This document shows, one piece after another, positions 16,847-25,354 of a DNA stretch of 64,000 nucleotides (within the stretch, counting starts at the first letter, position 1; each line of letters begins with the position of its first letter). The notes under the pieces are model-generated. The model was not told where the DNA came from, did not search any database, and saw only the letters and a program-made list of their open reading frames with translations. Source of the stretch: an uncultured Olsenella sp. (lineage in GTDB: Bacteria > Actinomycetota > Coriobacteriia > Coriobacteriales > Atopobiaceae); contig CAKUIF010000011.1 in the NCBI GenBank assembly GCA_934660915.1, forward strand, positions 1-64,000. Reading direction: 5' to 3'. Made by a program: the position numbers and the translations under genes.

Positions 16847-16920
16847 TGGGACTTCGTCTAGTGGTAGGACAGCGGATTCTGGTTCCGTCAACGGGAGTTC
16901 GACTCTCTCAGTCCCAGCCA
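16847..16920 (+). tRNA. tRNA-Gln (anticodon CTG)
   Basis: 74 nt with encoded CCA. The acceptor stem TGGGACT pairs with AGTCCCA; anticodon stem GCGGA/TCCGT encloses TTCTGGT, giving anticodon CTG; T-loop TTCGACT. Reads CAG codons. First of a three-tRNA cluster. Confidence 0.93.
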
Positions 16921-16940
16921 TTTGCTACTTCAACTCATAT

Positions 16941-17017
16941 GGCCCGTTCGTCTAGCGGTTCAGGACGCCGCCCTCTCAAGGCGGAGATCACCAGTTCGAA
17001 TCTGGTACGGGCTACCA
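16941..17017 (+). tRNA. tRNA-Glu (anticodon CTC), copy 1
   Basis: 77 nt with encoded CCA. The anticodon stem CCGCC/GGCGG encloses CTCTCAA, giving anticodon CTC (GAG codons). T-loop TTCGAAT. Identical over its whole length to the copy 40 bases downstream. Confidence 0.93.
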
Positions 17018-17057
17018 TGAGTTTCTCGGGGCGACCCTCTAAAGCCCCTTTATATAT

Positions 17058-17134
17058 GGCCCGTTCGTCTAGCGGTTCAGGACGCCGCCCTCTCAAGGCG
17101 GAGATCACCAGTTCGAATCTGGTACGGGCTACCA
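17058..17134 (+). tRNA. tRNA-Glu (anticodon CTC), copy 2
   Basis: Exact 77-nt duplicate of the preceding tRNA-Glu. Identity ends at the tRNA boundaries, and the 40-base spacer differs, as expected for two genes kept identical by selection or conversion. Confidence 0.93.
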
Positions 17135-17141
17135 AAAGAAC

Positions 17142-17172
17142 ACCGACGAGCTTTCGAGCTCGCCGGTTTTTT
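17142..17172 (+). terminator. Terminator of the tRNA cluster
   Basis: Arms accgacgagct and agctcgccggt (one mismatch) around ttcg, followed by a run of six T. Confidence 0.85.
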
Positions 17173-17407
17173 CTTGCCTTGAAGCGCCGCGACCGCTCAC
17201 GCCCCGCCGCCCCGCGCCCCAAACACCTTCAATGAACTAAACATCACGTGTTTGATTCCTCCCTGTTTCGCGCGCATGCCTAGTTCATAACATGTTTCAA
17301 CAAGTTGTCACTCGCGTTTTTTCTTCGTCTCGCATGCCCGTCCGCGGCACTTGTTGCCTAAATGTCCGCTTAAGGTCTAGGCATCGATTCGAGAGGGGAC
17401 CAAACGC

Positions 17408-18139
17408 ATGGCAAACATGATCGAGATCAAGGACCTGAACAAGTATTTCGGCGACGTCCACGTCCTCAAGGACATCAACCTTTCCGTCGCCGCCGGCGAG
17501 AAGCTCGTCGTCATCGGCCCCTCCGGGTCGGGCAAGTCGACGCTCATCCGCTGCATCGACTACCTCGAGGAGCCCACAAGCGGCACTGTGACCATCGACG
17601 GCATCGAGGTGACGAAGAAGAACCACCTCGAGATGGCCCGCAAGTACTCCTCGATGGTCTTCCAGCAGTTCAACCTCTACCCGAACATGACGGTCCTCGG
17701 CAACCTCACCCTGGCCCCCATCAAGCTCCAGAAGAAGTCCAAGGAGGAAGCCACCCAGATTGCCATGGCGGCCTTGAAGCGCGTCGGCATGGCCCACAAG
17801 GCCGGCGAGTACCCCCAGAACCTCTCGGGCGGCCAGCAGCAGCGCGTCGCCATCGCCCGCGCCCTGTGCACCAAGCAGCCGATCATCCTCTTTGACGAGC
17901 CCACCTCCGCGCTCGACCCCGAGATGGTCCAGGAGGTCCTCGACGTCATGATCGAGCTCGCGCAGGAGAACATCACGATGATCTGCGTCACCCATGAGAT
18001 GGGCTTCGCGCGCCAGGTCGCCGACCGCGTCGTCTTCATGGAGGACGGCCGCATCCTCGAGACGGGCACCCCCGAGCACTTCTTTGAGAACCCCGAGAAC
18101 CCGCGCTGTCGCGAGTTCCTCTCAAAGATCCTGCACTAG
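17408..18139 (+). CDS. Polar amino acid ABC transporter ATP-binding protein (GlnQ-type)
   Basis: ATPase subunit, 243 aa, of an importer whose binding protein and two permeases follow in the same direction. Walker A is GPSGSGKST (37-45), Q-loop FQQFN, signature LSGGQQQRVAIARAL, Walker B IILFDEPTSALD and the H-loop in VTHEMGFARQ. The length and the TGTPEHFFENPENPR end are typical of GlnQ/ArtP ATPases of the polar amino acid family. A 235-base gap separates it from the tRNA terminator; that gap probably holds the operon promoter, but I see no clear box. Start: ATG after GAGAGGGG. Confidence 0.93.
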   Translation: MANMIEIKDLNKYFGDVHVLKDINLSVAAGEKLVVIGPSGSGKSTLIRCIDYLEEPTSGTVTIDGIEVTKKNHLEMARKYSSMVFQQFNLYPNMTVLGNLTLAPIKLQKKSKEEATQIAMAALKRVGMAHKAGEYPQNLSGGQQQRVAIARALCTKQPIILFDEPTSALDPEMVQEVLDVMIELAQENITMICVTHEMGFARQVADRVVFMEDGRILETGTPEHFFENPENPRCREFLSKILH

Positions 18140-18242
18140 GCGCTGCGCCGCGCGCTTCTTGCCCACGGCAAACCCAGGCACCACCGCCGGCGCCCGCCGG
18201 CGTCCGCATTCGCGTATCAATCCTTAAGGGAAGGGATTCATC

Positions 18243-19088
18243 ATGGCCAACATGTCTCGCCGCTCGTTCCTCCAGCTCTTCGGCGCCTCCGCTGCGGCGG
18301 TCGTCGGCCTCGGCCTCGTCGGCTGCGGCGGCTCCTCGGACTCCGGCTCCTCCGACTCCAAGCTCGAGGCCGTCAAGAAGAACGGCAAGCTCAAAGCCGG
18401 CGTAAAGAAGGACGTCCCGGGTTACGGCTACCTCGACCCGGCCACCAACAAGTACGAGGGCCTCGAGATCGACCTGTGCTACCAGATCGCCGCGAAGATC
18501 TTCGACGTCTCCTATGACGACGCCAAGTCCAAGGACCTCGTCGAGTTCACCGACGTCACGCCCAAGACCCGCGGCCCGCTCATCGACAACGACCAGCTCG
18601 ACATCGTCTGCGCCACCTACACCATCACCGACGAGCGCAAGCAGTCCTGGGACTTCTCGACCCCGTACCGCACCGACTACATTGGCCTTCTTATCAAGAA
18701 GGGCGCCATCAGCGACCTCGCCGGCCTCGACGGCAAGATCATCGGCGTCTCGCAGGGCTCCACGACCAAGGACAACATCACCAAGATGCTGACCGAGCAG
18801 AACGTCTCGGCCACCCCGCAGTTCCAGGAGTTCCCCGACTACCCGTCCATCAAGAGCGCGCTCGACTCCGGCAACATCGACGTCTTCTCCGTCGACCGCT
18901 CCATCCTCGGCGGCTACATCGACGACTCCACCGAGCTGCTCTGCCCGGACGTCAAGTTCGGCAAGCAGGAGTACGGCGTCTCCACCAAGAAGGACTCCGA
19001 CCTCTCCAAGACCGTCGACGACGTCGTCAACGAGTGCCTGGGCAACGGCTGGCTCGACGAGGAGATAAAGACCTGGAACCTGCTCTAG
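18243..19088 (+). CDS. Amino acid ABC transporter substrate-binding lipoprotein
   Basis: 281 aa, exported and lipid-anchored. The signal peptide has a twin-arginine motif (SRRSFLQLFG, residues 5-14) and lipobox LVGC with C28 as the anchored residue, then a Gly/Ser linker. The mature part is a family 3 solute-binding protein: GYLDPATNKYEGLEIDLCYQIA, VEFTDVTPKTRGPLIDNDQLDIVCATYTIT, and WDFSTPYRTDYIGLLI. Captures a polar amino acid (type not predictable) for the permeases downstream. Tat export of a lipoprotein implies folding before transport. It lies 103 bases after the ATPase gene; that gap has a cttcttgcc motif and a short GC palindrome. Confidence 0.93.
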   Translation: MANMSRRSFLQLFGASAAAVVGLGLVGCGGSSDSGSSDSKLEAVKKNGKLKAGVKKDVPGYGYLDPATNKYEGLEIDLCYQIAAKIFDVSYDDAKSKDLVEFTDVTPKTRGPLIDNDQLDIVCATYTITDERKQSWDFSTPYRTDYIGLLIKKGAISDLAGLDGKIIGVSQGSTTKDNITKMLTEQNVSATPQFQEFPDYPSIKSALDSGNIDVFSVDRSILGGYIDDSTELLCPDVKFGKQEYGVSTKKDSDLSKTVDDVVNECLGNGWLDEEIKTWNLL

Positions 19089-19251
19089 GCCGCGTCCGGG
19101 GCGCCTGCGCCCCGAAGGTACTTCTTGCCATGGCACGGGACGGCGGGCGTGACGCTGCGCCGCCCGCGCCGGGCAGACGATTCACACGCGGCGCCGCGCG
19201 CCCTCGCAGCCGCGGCGCCGCGCTTCTTTGCAAAGGATAAGGAGGGAACAC

Positions 19252-20007
19252 ATGCTGGACGGACTCCTCGACCCCCTGCGCTGGGAGAGGACCCTCTCGA
19301 ACATGGGGCCCTTTTGGGAAGGCTGGGCCTTCACCCTTAAGGTCGTCCTCGCCGGACTCGCGCTGTCGCTCGCGCTCGGCACGCTGCTCGGCGTCTTCTC
19401 CACGACGCGCTCCAAGGTCCTGAGGGCCATCAGCCGCGTCTACGTCGAGTTCTACCAGAACACGCCGCTGCCCGTGCAGGTCTTCTTTATGTACACCGCG
19501 GGCCCCCAGGTCCTGCAGGCGATCACCGGCGCCGCGAGCCCGGTCCGCATCGCGCCCTTCGCGCTCGGCGTCCTCGGCGTGGGCCTCTACCACGCGGCCT
19601 ACGTCAGCGAGGTCATCCGCACCGGCATCGAGTCCGTGCCCAAGGGCCAGATGGAGGCCGCGCTCTCGCAGGGCTTCACGCGCGTCCAGGGCTACATCTA
19701 CGTCATCCTGCCCCAGACGTTCAAGGTTATCCTGCCCCCGCTGTGCAACCAGGCCCTAAACCTCGTCAAGAACACCTCGGTGCTCGCCCTCATCGCCGGC
19801 GGCGACCTCATGTACAACGCCGACAACTACGTGAGCACCTACGGCTACCTGCAGGGCTACATCATGTGCTGCCTGCTGTACTTCATCATCTGCTTCCCGC
19901 TCGCGCTCCTCGTCCAGTACCTCGAGCGCCGCAGCAAGCGCCGCCCGCGCGCCAAGGACATCCCCGGCGCGGCAGACGTTGCCGCCGAGCCCGCGAAGGA
20001 GGTGTAG
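19252..20007 (+). CDS. Amino acid ABC transporter permease 1
   Basis: HisM/GlnP-type permease, 251 aa, about five membrane helices. The family signature around the cytoplasmic EAA loop is QMEAALSQGFTRVQGYIYVILPQ, and the N-terminal VYVEFYQNTPLPVQVFF is the usual P/QNTPLL motif. It forms the channel with the next permease. Start: ATG at 19252 behind AAGGAGGG. The 163-base gap before it has two cttctt motifs and a repeated gcggcgccgcgc. Confidence 0.92.
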   Translation: MLDGLLDPLRWERTLSNMGPFWEGWAFTLKVVLAGLALSLALGTLLGVFSTTRSKVLRAISRVYVEFYQNTPLPVQVFFMYTAGPQVLQAITGAASPVRIAPFALGVLGVGLYHAAYVSEVIRTGIESVPKGQMEAALSQGFTRVQGYIYVILPQTFKVILPPLCNQALNLVKNTSVLALIAGGDLMYNADNYVSTYGYLQGYIMCCLLYFIICFPLALLVQYLERRSKRRPRAKDIPGAADVAAEPAKEV

Positions 20008-20010
20008 CCG

Positions 20011-20658
20011 ATGGAGATCTTCAACGCAACCAACCTCGGCTTCATCATGATGGGCTTCGGCAAGACCATCGAGATCTCTTTGCTCGCCATCGTGTTCTCG
20101 ATCCTTGTGGGCACCGTGCTCGCCATGGCAAAGCAGTACTGCACGGGCAAGCTCAAGTTCGTCAGCGTCATCGTGAGCGCCTACATCGAGCTCTTCCGCT
20201 GCACGCCGAACCTTTTGTGGATCCTCTTCATCTACTTCACGGTGAAGGGCAACGACGTCGCGATCTCGGTCCTCGCCTTCACGATCTTCACCTCGGCCGT
20301 CATGGCCGAGATCATCCGCGGCGGCTTCAACTCGATTCCCAAGAGCCAGTTCGAGGCGCTGCAGTCCCAGGGCTTCGGCTTCTTTGCCGGCATGCGCCTG
20401 GTCATCCTGCCGCAGACCTTCCGCACCATCGTGCCCGCGCTCTTCTCGCAGTGCACGACCGTGATCAAGGACTCGTCCTACCTCGCCGGTATCAACGTCG
20501 CCGAGTTCATGTACTGCACGAAGGTCATCATGGCCACGACGTCCAACCTGGGCCAGGTCCTTCTTTTGTACGGCTTCGTTTTTCTGCTGTACTTCGCGCT
20601 CAACTTCGGAATCTCGCTACTTGTCCGAATCTACCAGCGCCGCATTGCCGCCGCGTAG
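20011..20658 (+). CDS. Amino acid ABC transporter permease 2
   Basis: Second membrane subunit, 215 aa, four or five helices. YIELFRCTPNLLWILFIYF and SQFEALQSQGFGFFAGMRLVILPQ give the family motifs, including the EAA loop that docks on the ATPase. It begins three bases after the first permease stops, with the ribosome site (AAGGAGGTGTAGCCG) covering that stop. A terminator follows at once, closing the four-gene importer. Confidence 0.92.
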   Translation: MEIFNATNLGFIMMGFGKTIEISLLAIVFSILVGTVLAMAKQYCTGKLKFVSVIVSAYIELFRCTPNLLWILFIYFTVKGNDVAISVLAFTIFTSAVMAEIIRGGFNSIPKSQFEALQSQGFGFFAGMRLVILPQTFRTIVPALFSQCTTVIKDSSYLAGINVAEFMYCTKVIMATTSNLGQVLLLYGFVFLLYFALNFGISLLVRIYQRRIAAA

Positions 20659-20667
20659 TATTGTTTT

Positions 20668-20699
20668 GGCGGGCGAGGGGATGAAGCCCTTCGCCCGCC
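20668..20699 (+). terminator. Terminator of the amino acid importer operon
   Basis: Nine-base perfect arms (ggcgggcga and complement) about 10 bases beyond the last permease stop, followed by ttcgttta. Confidence 0.75.
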
Positions 20700-20739
20700 T
20701 TCGTTTATTAGCCGCACTTCGGCCACAAGGAGGTCCGCT

Positions 20740-21432
20740 ATGTCCATCGACTTCGACGCCGTCTCCCCGGATGTGGAGGCGTACCCCGTCGTCATCACCA
20801 TCGCCCGCGACTTCGGAGCCGAGGGCCACGAGATCGGAAAGATGCTCTCGCTCGAGCTCGGCATCCCGTTCTACGATAACGAGCTGCTGGTCCGCGCCTC
20901 CGAGCGCGCCGGTTCCAGCGTGAGCGACGCCGCCGCCTACGACGAGCAGGTCGCGGCCGAGCTCTTCGCCTTCCTGCCCGACCGCATGGACGCCCGCTCG
21001 AGCGCCGACAAGCTCTTTTCCCACGTGGTCGAGGTGGTCCACGAGCTCGGCTGCCAGAGCTGCATCATCGAGGGGCGCCTGGCCGACTACATCCTTCGCG
21101 ACAACCCGAACCGCATCGCCGTGCTCGTCACCGCGCCCTTCGACGCCCGCGTCGAGATCGTGCGCGCCAAGCGCGGCTGGGACACAAAGAAGGCCAAGAA
21201 GCTCGTGAAGAAGATGCAGCGCGGCCGCGAGGCCTTCTACGAGCGCTACTCCAAGGGCAAGTGCGGCCTGCACGACAACAAGGACCTCGTCGTCAACCGT
21301 GCGCGCTTCGGGCGCCAGGGCTGCGTGGACATCATCGCCGCGGCGTACCGCACGAAGGTCGCCGCCGTCGAGGCCGCCGCAGCCGCCGCCGACGCGGGGC
21401 CCGGCTCCGCCGACCAGAAGACAGAGGGGTAG
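20740..21432 (+). CDS. Cytidylate kinase-like family protein
   Basis: 230 aa, P-loop kinase-like fold of the cytidylate kinase-like family (Pfam Cytidylate_kin2). The N-terminal VVITIARDFGAEGHEIGKML takes the place of the Walker A region, with IPFYDNELL after it; IIEGRLADYILRDNP and a basic lid (KRGWDTKKAKKLVKKM) follow. The C-terminal 25 residues are Ala-rich and probably disordered. The substrate is unknown; true CMP kinase is usually a separate gene. Only three bases separate it from the serine dehydratase gene, so they form an operon. Confidence 0.8.
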   Translation: MSIDFDAVSPDVEAYPVVITIARDFGAEGHEIGKMLSLELGIPFYDNELLVRASERAGSSVSDAAAYDEQVAAELFAFLPDRMDARSSADKLFSHVVEVVHELGCQSCIIEGRLADYILRDNPNRIAVLVTAPFDARVEIVRAKRGWDTKKAKKLVKKMQRGREAFYERYSKGKCGLHDNKDLVVNRARFGRQGCVDIIAAAYRTKVAAVEAAAAAADAGPGSADQKTEG

Positions 21433-21435
21433 GCG

Positions 21436-23031
21436 ATGGCGGGAAAGCCCCAGACCTTGGCGACGACCTCGGCCTTCGAGGTCCTCGGGCCCATTATGGT
21501 CGGCCCTTCTTCCTCCCACACGGCAGGCGCCCTGAGATGCGCCCAGGTGGCGTCCTCGCTCGTCGAGGGACGCCTGGCCCGCGTGACTTTCACGCTGTGG
21601 AACAGCTTCGCGCATACCTACCGCGGCCACGGCACCGACCGCGCGCTCGTGGCCGGCGCGCTCGGCCTGGCCACCGACGATGAGCGCATCCGCGACGCCT
21701 TCGAGCTCGCGCGCGAGGAGGGCCTCGAGTACAGCTTCGTGGTCGCCGGCGACGACGCCACCATGCACCCGAACACCGTCGACATCCACATGGAGAGCGA
21801 CTCGGGCGCCGTCGCCACCGTGCGCGGCGAGAGCCTCGGCGGCGGAAAGGTGCGCATCAGCCGCATCAACGGCGTCGGCGTGAGCGTGACAGGGCGCTTC
21901 TCGACGCTGTTCGTCTCGCACCGCGACGTGCCGGGCGTGCTCGCCGCGCTCACGAACCTGCTCGCCTACGCGCACGTGAACATCGCCTTCTGCCGCACGT
22001 ACCGCACCGAGAAGGGCGGCCAGGCCTACTCCGTCTTCGAGACGGACGGGGAGCCCGCCGAGGATGTGCTCGCGATGGCTCGCGGGCTCGAGAACGTGGA
22101 CTACGCGACGTTCATCTCGCTTTCGGGCGCGGGCGCGGTCGTGGGGCCCGGCGTGAGCGCCGAGGAGCTCTTCGACGACGGCGAGCAGCTGCTCGACGCC
22201 TGCGCCGAGCTAAGACTTTCCATCGGCGGCGTCATGCGCGCCCGCGAGCAGATGCTCATCGGGGCCGAGCGCGCCGAGGCCGAGATGCGCCGCGTGGTCG
22301 AGGCCATGCGCCTGGAGACCTCGGCCCCCATCGAGCGCCCGCAGCGCTCGCTCGGCGGCTTCATCGGGGGAGAGGCGAAGGGCGTGGCCGACGCAGCGGA
22401 GCGCCTCGCCCCCTCGCTCATGGGGCCGGTGCAGACCGACGCCGTGGCGCGTGCGATGGCCGTGCTCGAGCGCTCGGCCGCCATGGGCGTGATCGTGGCG
22501 GCGCCGACGGCGGGCTCGGCCGGCGTGGTGCCCGGCTGCGTGCTCGCGCTCGCCGACCACCTGGGGGCCTCCGAGGACGACGTCGAGGACGCGCTCTTCT
22601 GCGCGGCGGCCATCGGGCTGAACATCCAGACCGGCGCGTGCGTGGCGGGCGCCGAGGGCGGCTGCCAGGCCGAGGTGGGCAGCGCCGCCGCCATGGCCGC
22701 CGCCGCGTGCGCCCAGCTCATGGGCGGCACGCCCGAGCAGGCCCTCACCGCGGCGTCGCTCGCCATATCGAACCTGCTGGGGCTCGTGTGCGACCCCGTG
22801 GGCGGGCTCGTTGAGGTGCCCTGCCAGGCCAGAAACGCCATCGGCGTGGCGGCGGCCTTCTCGTCGGCGCAGCTTGCGCTGTCGGGCGTCGCGAGCCTGG
22901 TGCCGTTCGACCAGGTCGTGCACGCCATGAGCGAGGTCGGCCACGCGCTGCCCGCAAGCCTTCGCGAGACCGCGCGCGGAGGCCTTGCGGCGACGCCGGC
23001 GGCCTGCGCCGCCTGCGGGGCCTGCGGGTAG
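21436..23031 (+). CDS. Single-chain L-serine dehydratase (iron-sulfur type) with ACT domain
   Basis: Deaminates L-serine to pyruvate and ammonia, 531 aa. The beta-type domain (about 1-140: EVLGPIMVGPSSSHTAGALR, WNSFAHTYRGHGTDRALVAG) is followed by an ACT regulatory domain (about 155-225: SHRDVPGVLAALTNLLAYAHVNI) and the alpha-type catalytic domain (about 300-520: VAAPTAGSAGVVPG, GCQAEVGSAAAMAAAA, LVCDPVGGLVEVPCQARNA). The conserved cysteines fit the [4Fe-4S] ligands. In many Firmicutes these are two proteins (SdaAB and SdaAA); here they are fused with the ACT domain retained. A poly-Ala/Cys end (CAACGACG) is unusual. Confidence 0.9.
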   Translation: MAGKPQTLATTSAFEVLGPIMVGPSSSHTAGALRCAQVASSLVEGRLARVTFTLWNSFAHTYRGHGTDRALVAGALGLATDDERIRDAFELAREEGLEYSFVVAGDDATMHPNTVDIHMESDSGAVATVRGESLGGGKVRISRINGVGVSVTGRFSTLFVSHRDVPGVLAALTNLLAYAHVNIAFCRTYRTEKGGQAYSVFETDGEPAEDVLAMARGLENVDYATFISLSGAGAVVGPGVSAEELFDDGEQLLDACAELRLSIGGVMRAREQMLIGAERAEAEMRRVVEAMRLETSAPIERPQRSLGGFIGGEAKGVADAAERLAPSLMGPVQTDAVARAMAVLERSAAMGVIVAAPTAGSAGVVPGCVLALADHLGASEDDVEDALFCAAAIGLNIQTGACVAGAEGGCQAEVGSAAAMAAAACAQLMGGTPEQALTAASLAISNLLGLVCDPVGGLVEVPCQARNAIGVAAAFSSAQLALSGVASLVPFDQVVHAMSEVGHALPASLRETARGGLAATPAACAACGACG

Positions 23032-23082
23032 GGGTGCGCCGCGGGCGCCGGCCGGCGTGGGCCGCGCCCTTCTTGCCACCAA

Positions 23083-23181
23083 AAAACTGCGCACATAGTT
23101 TGTCTAGCAAAAAACGCCGGGGTGCCCACCTCGGCGTTTCTTGTTTGTGGAGAGAAGAAAAGAGACTATGTGCGCAGTTTT
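23083..23181. repeat. 17-bp inverted repeat enclosing a second hairpin
   Basis: Outer arms aaaactgcgcacatagt (23083-23099) and complement (23165-23181) are perfect. Inside, 23111-23138 forms another hairpin (aaacgccg...cggcgttt). It lies between convergent genes; a cttcttgcc motif (23069-23077) precedes the left arm. Confidence 0.85.
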
Positions 23182-23190
23182 GCGGGCCCG

Positions 23191-23240
23191 GCGGGCGGGT
23201 CCTGCGGGCGGGTCCTGCGGGCGGGTCCTGCGGGCGGCGG
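23191..23240. repeat. Tandem 13-nt repeat, about 3.7 copies
   Basis: Three exact copies of gcgggcgggtcct (23191-23229) and a partial fourth, immediately beyond the inverted repeat and before the end of the YaiI/YqxD gene. Non-coding. Confidence 0.85.
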
Positions 23241-23254
23241 GCAACCGGCGCTGC

Positions 23255-23740
23255 CTACCAGATGCCAAGAAGCCCCTCGAGGTTCTCGGTGAAGCGGCGC
23301 CGGTCGCGGTCGGTGAAGGCGGCGGGGCCGCGGGTGCGGCCGCCGGCTCGCCGGACCTTCTTTTCCTCGGCGCGGATAAAGAGGTCGGAGTCGATCGTGG
23401 CCTCGGAGTAGACGCGCCCGCGCACGCCGATCGCGCAGGCGCCGCGGCCCAGCACCATCGCGGCCAGGCCGATGTCCTGCGTGACCACGACGTCGCCGGG
23501 CTCGAGCGCCTCGACGATGGCGAAGTCGGCGGAGTCCGCGCCGCAGGACACCGCGAGGGTGTCGACCCAGAAGCCGCGCTTGGCGTGCGCGGCGTCGCGC
23601 GGGTCGCCCGCGCGCACGTGCCGCTCGAGGTTCTGCGTCGTGTTTCCCGCGATGACCACGGGCACGCCGGCGCGGCGGGCGACGGCCAGGGCCTCGCCGG
23701 TGACGGGGCAGGCGTCCGCGTCGATGAAGAGCGTCGTCAT
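23255..23740 (-). CDS. YaiI/YqxD family protein (DUF188)
   Basis: 161 aa, soluble. Family features include the N-terminal IDADACPVTGEAL, the GNTTQN segment, GADSADFAIVEALEPGDVVVTQDIGLAAMVLGRGA and the basic C-terminus with FTDRDRRRFTENLEGLL. The acidic cluster resembles the PIN nuclease fold, but the function is not established. It begins nine bases after the second iron-alcohol dehydrogenase gene and is probably co-transcribed with it. Confidence 0.88.
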   Translation of the reverse strand: MTTLFIDADACPVTGEALAVARRAGVPVVIAGNTTQNLERHVRAGDPRDAAHAKRGFWVDTLAVSCGADSADFAIVEALEPGDVVVTQDIGLAAMVLGRGACAIGVRGRVYSEATIDSDLFIRAEEKKVRRAGGRTRGPAAFTDRDRRRFTENLEGLLGIW

Positions 23741-23749
23741 CGCCGTGCC

Positions 23750-24985
23750 CTACAGGCAGCTCTCGTAGATCTTGCGGCAGTCGTCCATGGTGAGGCGACG
23801 GATCTCGCCGAACTCGGCGCCCTTGTTCTGCTCGAGCGTGGAAAGAAGGGCGGGGATGTCCGCGGCCGTCACGCCGAGCTCGCCGAGCGTGCGCGGCATG
23901 CCGAGCGAGCAGAAGAAGGCCTGGATCTCGTCGATGATTGCCAGGACGGCGTCCTCCTCGGCCTCCTCGGGCGTGCCGTCGATGCAGTCCTCCACGACGT
24001 CGACGGGCTCGATGTCGAAGACGAGGCGCCCGAAGGTGAGCCAGCGCTCCGGGCGGGCGCGCCACACGTAGCGCATCCACGCGGGCATGACCACGGCGAG
24101 GCCGGCGCCGTGGGCGATTGAGGGGTCGTGGGCGGAGAGCTCGTGCTCGAGCGCGTGGCTCTCCCAGCCGCCGGCGCGGCCGTCCGGCTTGGCGTTGCGG
24201 CCGAGGCCGCAGAGGTCGTTGTGCGCCTGGGTGCCGGCCCACATGATGCTCGCGCGGGCGTCGTAGTCCTCGGGGTTCTCGAGCGCGGCGGGCGCGCACT
24301 CGATGAGGCTGCGGATGATGCCGCAGGCGATCTGGTCGGTCACGGGGACGGGGCCCGTCGCGCCGAAGAAGCGCTCCATGATGTGGGCGCACATGTCGGT
24401 CACGCCGGCCGCGGTCTGGTAGGCGGGCAGCGTGAAGGTGAGCTCGGGGTCCATGACGGCGAGCTCGGGGCGATGGGCCTCGCTCGAGAAGCCGCGCTTG
24501 AGCCCGAGCTCGTCGTTGGAGATGACGCAGCTCGCTGAGGCCTCGGAGCCGGCGGCGGGGATGGTGAGGACGCAGGCGACGGGGAGCTTGCGGGAGGCGT
24601 CGAGCGCGGCCTTCTTTGCAAAGAGGTCCCACACGTCGCCGTCGATCGAGACGCCGGCGGCGATGGCCTTGGCCGTGTCGATGACCGAGCCGCCGCCGAC
24701 GGCGAGCACCACGTCGGCCTCGCCAGCGCGGGCCGCCGCGACGCCGTCGCGCACGAGGCCGACCTCGGGGTTCGGGCGCACGCCGCCGAGCTGCGCGTGG
24801 CGGACGCCGGCGCGGTCGAGCGAGGTGAGCACGCGGTCGAGCGTGCCCGTGCGGACGACGGAGCCCTTGCCGTAGACGACGAGCGCGCAGGCGTGGCCGA
24901 GGGCGGCGAGCTCGTCTCCGACCTCGTCGACGGAGCCGCGGCCGAACACGAACTTGGTGGGCACGTGATAGGTGAAATCGTTCAT
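23750..24985 (-). CDS. Iron-containing alcohol dehydrogenase, butanol dehydrogenase-like
   Basis: 411 aa. Near the start are FTYHVPTKFVFGRGSVDEVG and VYGKGSVVRTG, then the cofactor loop AVGGGSVIDTAKAIAAG and IPAAGSEAS. Metal ligands: Asp in AGVTDMCAH, His in the same segment, His in WESHALEHELSA and His in IAHGAGLAVVMPAW. The pattern fits the BdhA/YugJ-type NAD(P)H-dependent aldehyde/alcohol dehydrogenases of fermenters. It is only distantly similar to the alcohol dehydrogenase at 6589. First gene of a pair with the YaiI/YqxD gene; its upstream region is the repeat array at 25063-25333. Confidence 0.9.
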   Translation of the reverse strand: MNDFTYHVPTKFVFGRGSVDEVGDELAALGHACALVVYGKGSVVRTGTLDRVLTSLDRAGVRHAQLGGVRPNPEVGLVRDGVAAARAGEADVVLAVGGGSVIDTAKAIAAGVSIDGDVWDLFAKKAALDASRKLPVACVLTIPAAGSEASASCVISNDELGLKRGFSSEAHRPELAVMDPELTFTLPAYQTAAGVTDMCAHIMERFFGATGPVPVTDQIACGIIRSLIECAPAALENPEDYDARASIMWAGTQAHNDLCGLGRNAKPDGRAGGWESHALEHELSAHDPSIAHGAGLAVVMPAWMRYVWRARPERWLTFGRLVFDIEPVDVVEDCIDGTPEEAEEDAVLAIIDEIQAFFCSLGMPRTLGELGVTAADIPALLSTLEQNKGAEFGEIRRLTMDDCRKIYESCL

Positions 24986-25062
24986 GGGATGCCTTTCCGC
25001 TGGGGTACACGACCGCGATTGTACCGCCGCGGGGCCGTTGACGTGCGCGCCCTTCTTTTCGC

Positions 25063-25333
25063 GTTAAGAAACCCTGACGTCTGGGCGGGGGCCTTCCTTC
25101 CTTGCTAAGAAGTGCTGACGTCTGGGCTTCGCCCTTCTTGCCGCGTTAAGAAACGCCGACGTGTGGGCGGCCTCGCTAAGAAAAGGGCACCTCTGGGCGA
25201 GGAGGTTGCCCAGAGGTGCCGGATTCTTAGCGTGGACGATGCTTTGCCGGGGCGCGGCGCCCAGACGTCGGCGATTTTTAGCGCGAGTGGCGTTCTGCCG
25301 GGGCGCGGCGCCCAGACGTTGGGTTTTCTTAGC
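25063..25333. repeat. Array of seven 24-nt imperfect repeats, four direct then three inverted
   Basis: The 369-base gap 24986-25354 holds no gene. Direct copies at 25063, 25104, 25145 and 25175 each begin g(c/t)taagaa and end ctgggc or gtgggc; inverted copies start at 25208, 25259 and 25310. The core between the constant ends is mostly cgccgacgt-like; the fourth and fifth copies differ together (gggcacct/aggtgccg), so they still pair into a hairpin. Two cttctt motifs lie among the direct copies, and a ttgccggggcgcggcg spacer occurs twice. Confidence 0.9.
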
Positions 25334-25354
25334 GCTGCGTGCGCCCGGCGGCGC

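Noticed and set aside
21436..23031. Two separate serine dehydratase subunit genes
   Set aside because: The frame is continuous with no stop, start or ribosome site between the beta/ACT and alpha parts, so it is one fused protein.
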